Source of the DNA: CAYNNQ01 sp964398785 | GTDB taxonomy: Bacteria; Desulfobacterota; Desulfovibrionia; Desulfovibrionales; Desulfonatronovibrionaceae | Direction of reading: 5' to 3' | DNA length: 64,000 bases | NCBI GenBank assembly: GCA_964398785.1 | Contig: CAYNNQ010000007.1 | Coordinates: forward strand, 24,209-88,208 | Shown here: positions 62,428 through 64,000 of the stretch, one piece after another | Numbering within the stretch: position 1 is the stretch's first letter | Layout of the letters: each line of letters begins with the position of its first letter | Notes under the pieces: model-generated | Told to the model about the DNA's origin: nothing | Database searches by the model: none | What the model saw: the letters and a program-made list of their open reading frames with translations, nothing else | Translations under genes and position numbers: made by a program

Positions 62428-62491
62428 TTGACATCCTCCTCTCCTTAAAACCTGTCCCTGCGCAGGCAGGCAGGGAGGAAGAGGATGTCAA
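62428..62491. repeat. Long hairpin, IS200/IS605-end-like
   Basis: TTGACATCCTC (62428-62438) pairs exactly with GAGGATGTCAA (62481-62491), and the stem extends inwards with CTCTCC / GGAGGAA and an inner TCCCTGC / GCAGGGA. TTGACATCCTCC is common at the ends of IS200/IS605-type elements (recalled, not searched). It may be a terminator or a relic of such an element. Confidence 0.55.
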
Positions 62492-62600
62492 TAGATGACA
62501 AAGAATTCGTTAGAATGGTGTATTTTTGTTAGATAGTTATGTGGGTCGGATCCGACTACATGATTCGCTTCCATACAATTATTTCAGACACTAAAATGGG

Positions 62601-62732
62601 TCAGGCCCCGTTCCCAAACGATTTATTGCATTTGATGGCAATACAGTGTCGGTTGAAACTTTGGATGCTGAAAAGGTTCGTCCTATACTACCTCGTGAAA
62701 TGACCCATGTACGGAATATGGTCGCAGCCTGA
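62601..62732 (+). pseudogene. Remnant of an unidentified gene (C-terminal end)
   Basis: An open frame ending at TGA 62730-62732 reads PVPKRFIAFDGNTVSVETL, then DAEKVRPILPREMTHVRNMVAA. It looks like real protein (balanced composition, no start of its own, no ribosome site) but is too short to name. Surroundings at 62492-63040 hold short hairpins (GCGGCC/GGCCGC at 62874-62888, GCTGC/GCAGC near 62908) and no other gene. Confidence 0.35.
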
Positions 62733-63082
62733 TCCTGATGCGGTATTAAATGTATCTACACGAGCAAGGCGAGTGGACGAACCATTGCCCCGCAACTGTC
62801 CGCTGGGCACTTGTCCCGCTAGTCGAGTGAGCACAGCGAACGGGCGGTTAGAAAATATTTTTCTTAGCCACGAGCGGCCGCAGGCCGCCCGGTGAGTGCT
62901 GCCTTAGCAGCTACCCGCACCAAAAGAATTTTCTTGATACTGGAAGCCTGTCGGCTTCTCATTGGCGTTTATGCGAATGCGTCAATCAGGCAAGGCCTTC
63001 GCTGGGCATATCTTCATAAGTTTATTTAAAAATGCGGAATGCAAGACTTGACAACTCCGTTTTTACCACATAACGAAAGCAA

Positions 63083-63102
63083 TTCGTTCAAGTTTGAACG
63101 AA
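63083..63102. promoter_or_regulatory. Palindrome, probable operator of the MarR-type gene
   Basis: TTCGTTCAA, GT, TTGAACGAA: a 9-bp perfect inverted repeat around 2 bases, 51 bases before the start of the regulator gene. A TTGACA at 63048-63053 could be the -35 box, with a poor TAACGA 17 bases on. The spacing fits self-repression. Confidence 0.55.
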
Positions 63103-63152
63103 ATGAAAGGGCTTGCCCCCGAAAGGGACGAAGTGCGTCCAGTGTATATTTT

Positions 63153-63473
63153 ATGAATGAAGATATCCGCTATTATCTTTTGAAGAAAATCCAAGATGAT
63201 CCGAATATCACGCAGCGGGAATTGGCCAGCACTGCCGGGATTTCTCTGGGCAAGGTCAACTATTGCCTTAAGGCGCTCATGGACAAGGGATTGGTCAAGG
63301 CCGAGAATTTCCGGGCCAGCCCGAACAAGCTCCGCTATCTGTACAAGCTCACTCCCCAGGGCCTGGAGGAAAAAACTCGGGTGACCTACGGTTTTTTGCA
63401 GCGCAAGCTCCACGAATACGACGAGCTGGTCGCAGAGATCGAGCGCTTGAAGCAGGAGGCGGGGGAGGAGTGA
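63153..63473 (+). CDS. MarR-family EPS-associated transcriptional regulator
   Basis: A 106-residue winged-helix protein: MNEDIRYYLLKKIQDDPNITQREL, ASTAGISLGKVNYCLKAL (recognition region) and a wing, then RVTYGFLQRKLHEYDELVAEIERL as a C-terminal coiled helix. This matches the EPS-associated MarR family, found at the start of exopolysaccharide clusters. The start at 63153 lacks a good ribosome site, but the upstream frame to 63039 is made of operator and promoter sequence. A glycan cluster may therefore lie to the right of the window. Confidence 0.85.
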   Translation: MNEDIRYYLLKKIQDDPNITQRELASTAGISLGKVNYCLKALMDKGLVKAENFRASPNKLRYLYKLTPQGLEEKTRVTYGFLQRKLHEYDELVAEIERLKQEAGEE

Positions 63474-63586
63474 TGCCCGGCGCGTCACGGCGTGGATTGA
63501 TTTTGAGGGTGAAAATGCGGCTCTAAGCCTGCCTTGTGAAATAACTCCGAAGGAGTTCAAGCGAAGTTTACCCGGTTTAATTCCTG

Positions 63587-63617
63587 CCCCATGAAATCTT
63601 TTTTTATTTCATTGGGG
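63587..63617 (+). terminator. Terminator-like hairpin
   Basis: CCCCATGAAAT and ATTTCATTGGGG pair with one bulge across a T-rich loop, followed by TCTTTCATTT. It lies 113 bases after the MarR-type gene. Confidence 0.5.
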
Positions 63618-63649
63618 TCTTTCATTTAACTGGGCGGATTTCACTGGGG

Positions 63650-63848
63650 GCAAAAAATAGGTTTTTGTGGATTATATTTAATGATATTTAAGTGGCTTGC
63701 GTAGGTCCGACGCCAATTGTCTGTTACAAGGTCTTCTCTTTATCTTTTTCTTGATCGGAACGAATGAAAGCCACCTGTTTTCGCAAAAAAACAGATTTTT
63801 ATAGAGAATAATTAACGACATTTTAGTGAGTTATGTAGGTCTCGACTC
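63650..63848 (+). repeat. Duplicated 64-66 bp repeat before a transposase gene
   Basis: Copy 1 is 63650-63713 and copy 2 is 63783-63848. Both run GCAAAAAA, GTTTTT or ATTTTT, an AT-rich centre with TTAA.GA.ATTT.AGTG, and GTAGGTC..GAC.CC. They share roughly three-quarters of bases and are 133 bases apart. They lie in the gap of about 440 bases between the regulator and the REP-type transposase; no gene is in the gap. Confidence 0.65.
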
Positions 63849-63916
63849 CGGAACAGACTACCCAATCAGTCTGATATAAGAGAGGCAAATTTTAGCGCGT
63901 AAAATTCAGATACAAA

Positions 63917-64000
63917 ATGCCCAGACCGATACGTTTCTTTATTCCCGGTCATGTTTGGCACCTGACCCATCGCTGCCACAACCGGGAATTTATGTTGAAT
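63917..64000 (+). mobile_element. REP-associated tyrosine transposase, N-terminal part
   Basis: The first 28 codons, cut by the window edge, read MPRPIRFFIPGHVWHLTHRC and HNREFMLN. This is the start of the IS200-like Y1 transposase family linked to REP sequences (MPRPLR...PG..YH...R...R in relatives), including the start of the HxxxR-type region. No ribosome site is strong. The duplicated repeat just upstream could be its substrate. Confidence 0.8.

Noticed and set aside
62707..62895. A 62-codon plus-strand frame in the accessory stretch
   Set aside because: It crosses palindromic repeats and overlaps the end of the remnant in another frame; no ribosome site.
63039..63152. N-terminal extension of the MarR-type regulator
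   Set aside because: The 38 extra codons cover the operator palindrome and probable promoter, and the domain starts at 63153.
1..64000. CRISPR arrays, tRNA and rRNA genes
   Set aside because: No regularly spaced short repeats, no cloverleaf with a GGTTCGAATCC-like arm and acceptor pairing, and no rRNA sequence were seen; the repeats found are dispersed and unequal in spacing.

Overview
The window looks like the chromosome of an anaerobic, sulfate-reducer-type deltaproteobacterium (Desulfovibrionales or a close relative; genus not determinable here). The signs are a birA / 1230-residue pyruvate carboxylase / 1189-residue PEP-synthase-like trio, a CcmE with the CxxxY heme motif, heptose-type LPS genes, Mla, Tat and Lnt envelope functions, and a UGA-containing UshA-like gene. 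This placement rests on recalled family knowledge, not on a search.

Layout. 1-150 is the start of a membrane-anchored sensor leaving the window on the minus strand. 506-10749 is a chemosensory cluster (CheA with receiver, MCP, CheW, CheB, CheR, stand-alone receiver) with a complete partner-switching set built in (STAS protein, receiver-PP2C phosphatase, RsbW-like kinase). 10916-19932 holds biotin ligase, pyruvate carboxylase and a PEP-synthase-like protein, around the pyruvate/oxaloacetate/PEP node. 20048-24718 has dxs, thiC, a RimI-like acetyltransferase and two small conserved proteins. 25127-30185 is an LPS/glycan patch (four glycosyltransferases and gmhB). 30706-31746 is a CNNM/CBS protein. 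32026-37220 is cytochrome c maturation (ccmE, F, A, B, C, D and a TPR protein). 37339-40620 is guaB and guaA. 40695-43983 has tatAB-type, tatC, hisB, a lipoprotein and hisA. 44454-48070 has a PxxKW protein, an M20 peptidase and mnmG. 48765-51792 is an Mla-like lipid transport operon with a P-loop-less ATPase relative. 51989-58582 has a PilZ protein, CorC, Lnt, prfB with its programmed frameshift, a diguanylate cyclase and a FlhG/MinD-like ATPase. 58923-62407 has HU/IHF, the selenoprotein candidate, dapF, dapA and a thioesterase. From about 62430 the sequence becomes accessory: hairpins, a gene remnant, an EPS-type MarR regulator, a duplicated 64-bp repeat and a REP-type transposase cut by the window edge.

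Non-coding signal. The long gaps are mostly filled by three interspersed repeat types that behave like non-autonomous transposable elements. Type A is about 115 bp with an 8-9 bp target duplication. Type B is exactly 185 bp in three intact copies with a 6-bp duplication, mostly TAnnTA. Type C is a long inverted repeat of about 290 bp. They are nested in one another, and several B copies sit exactly on stop codons (hisA, guaB, a lipoprotein gene).

Most notable: the gene at 59195-60046 reads through an in-frame TGA in a Cys-Pro-Val-(TGA) motif, with a small hairpin at SECIS distance, so it is probably a selenoprotein; the type B element family; and the degenerate ABC protein in the Mla operon.
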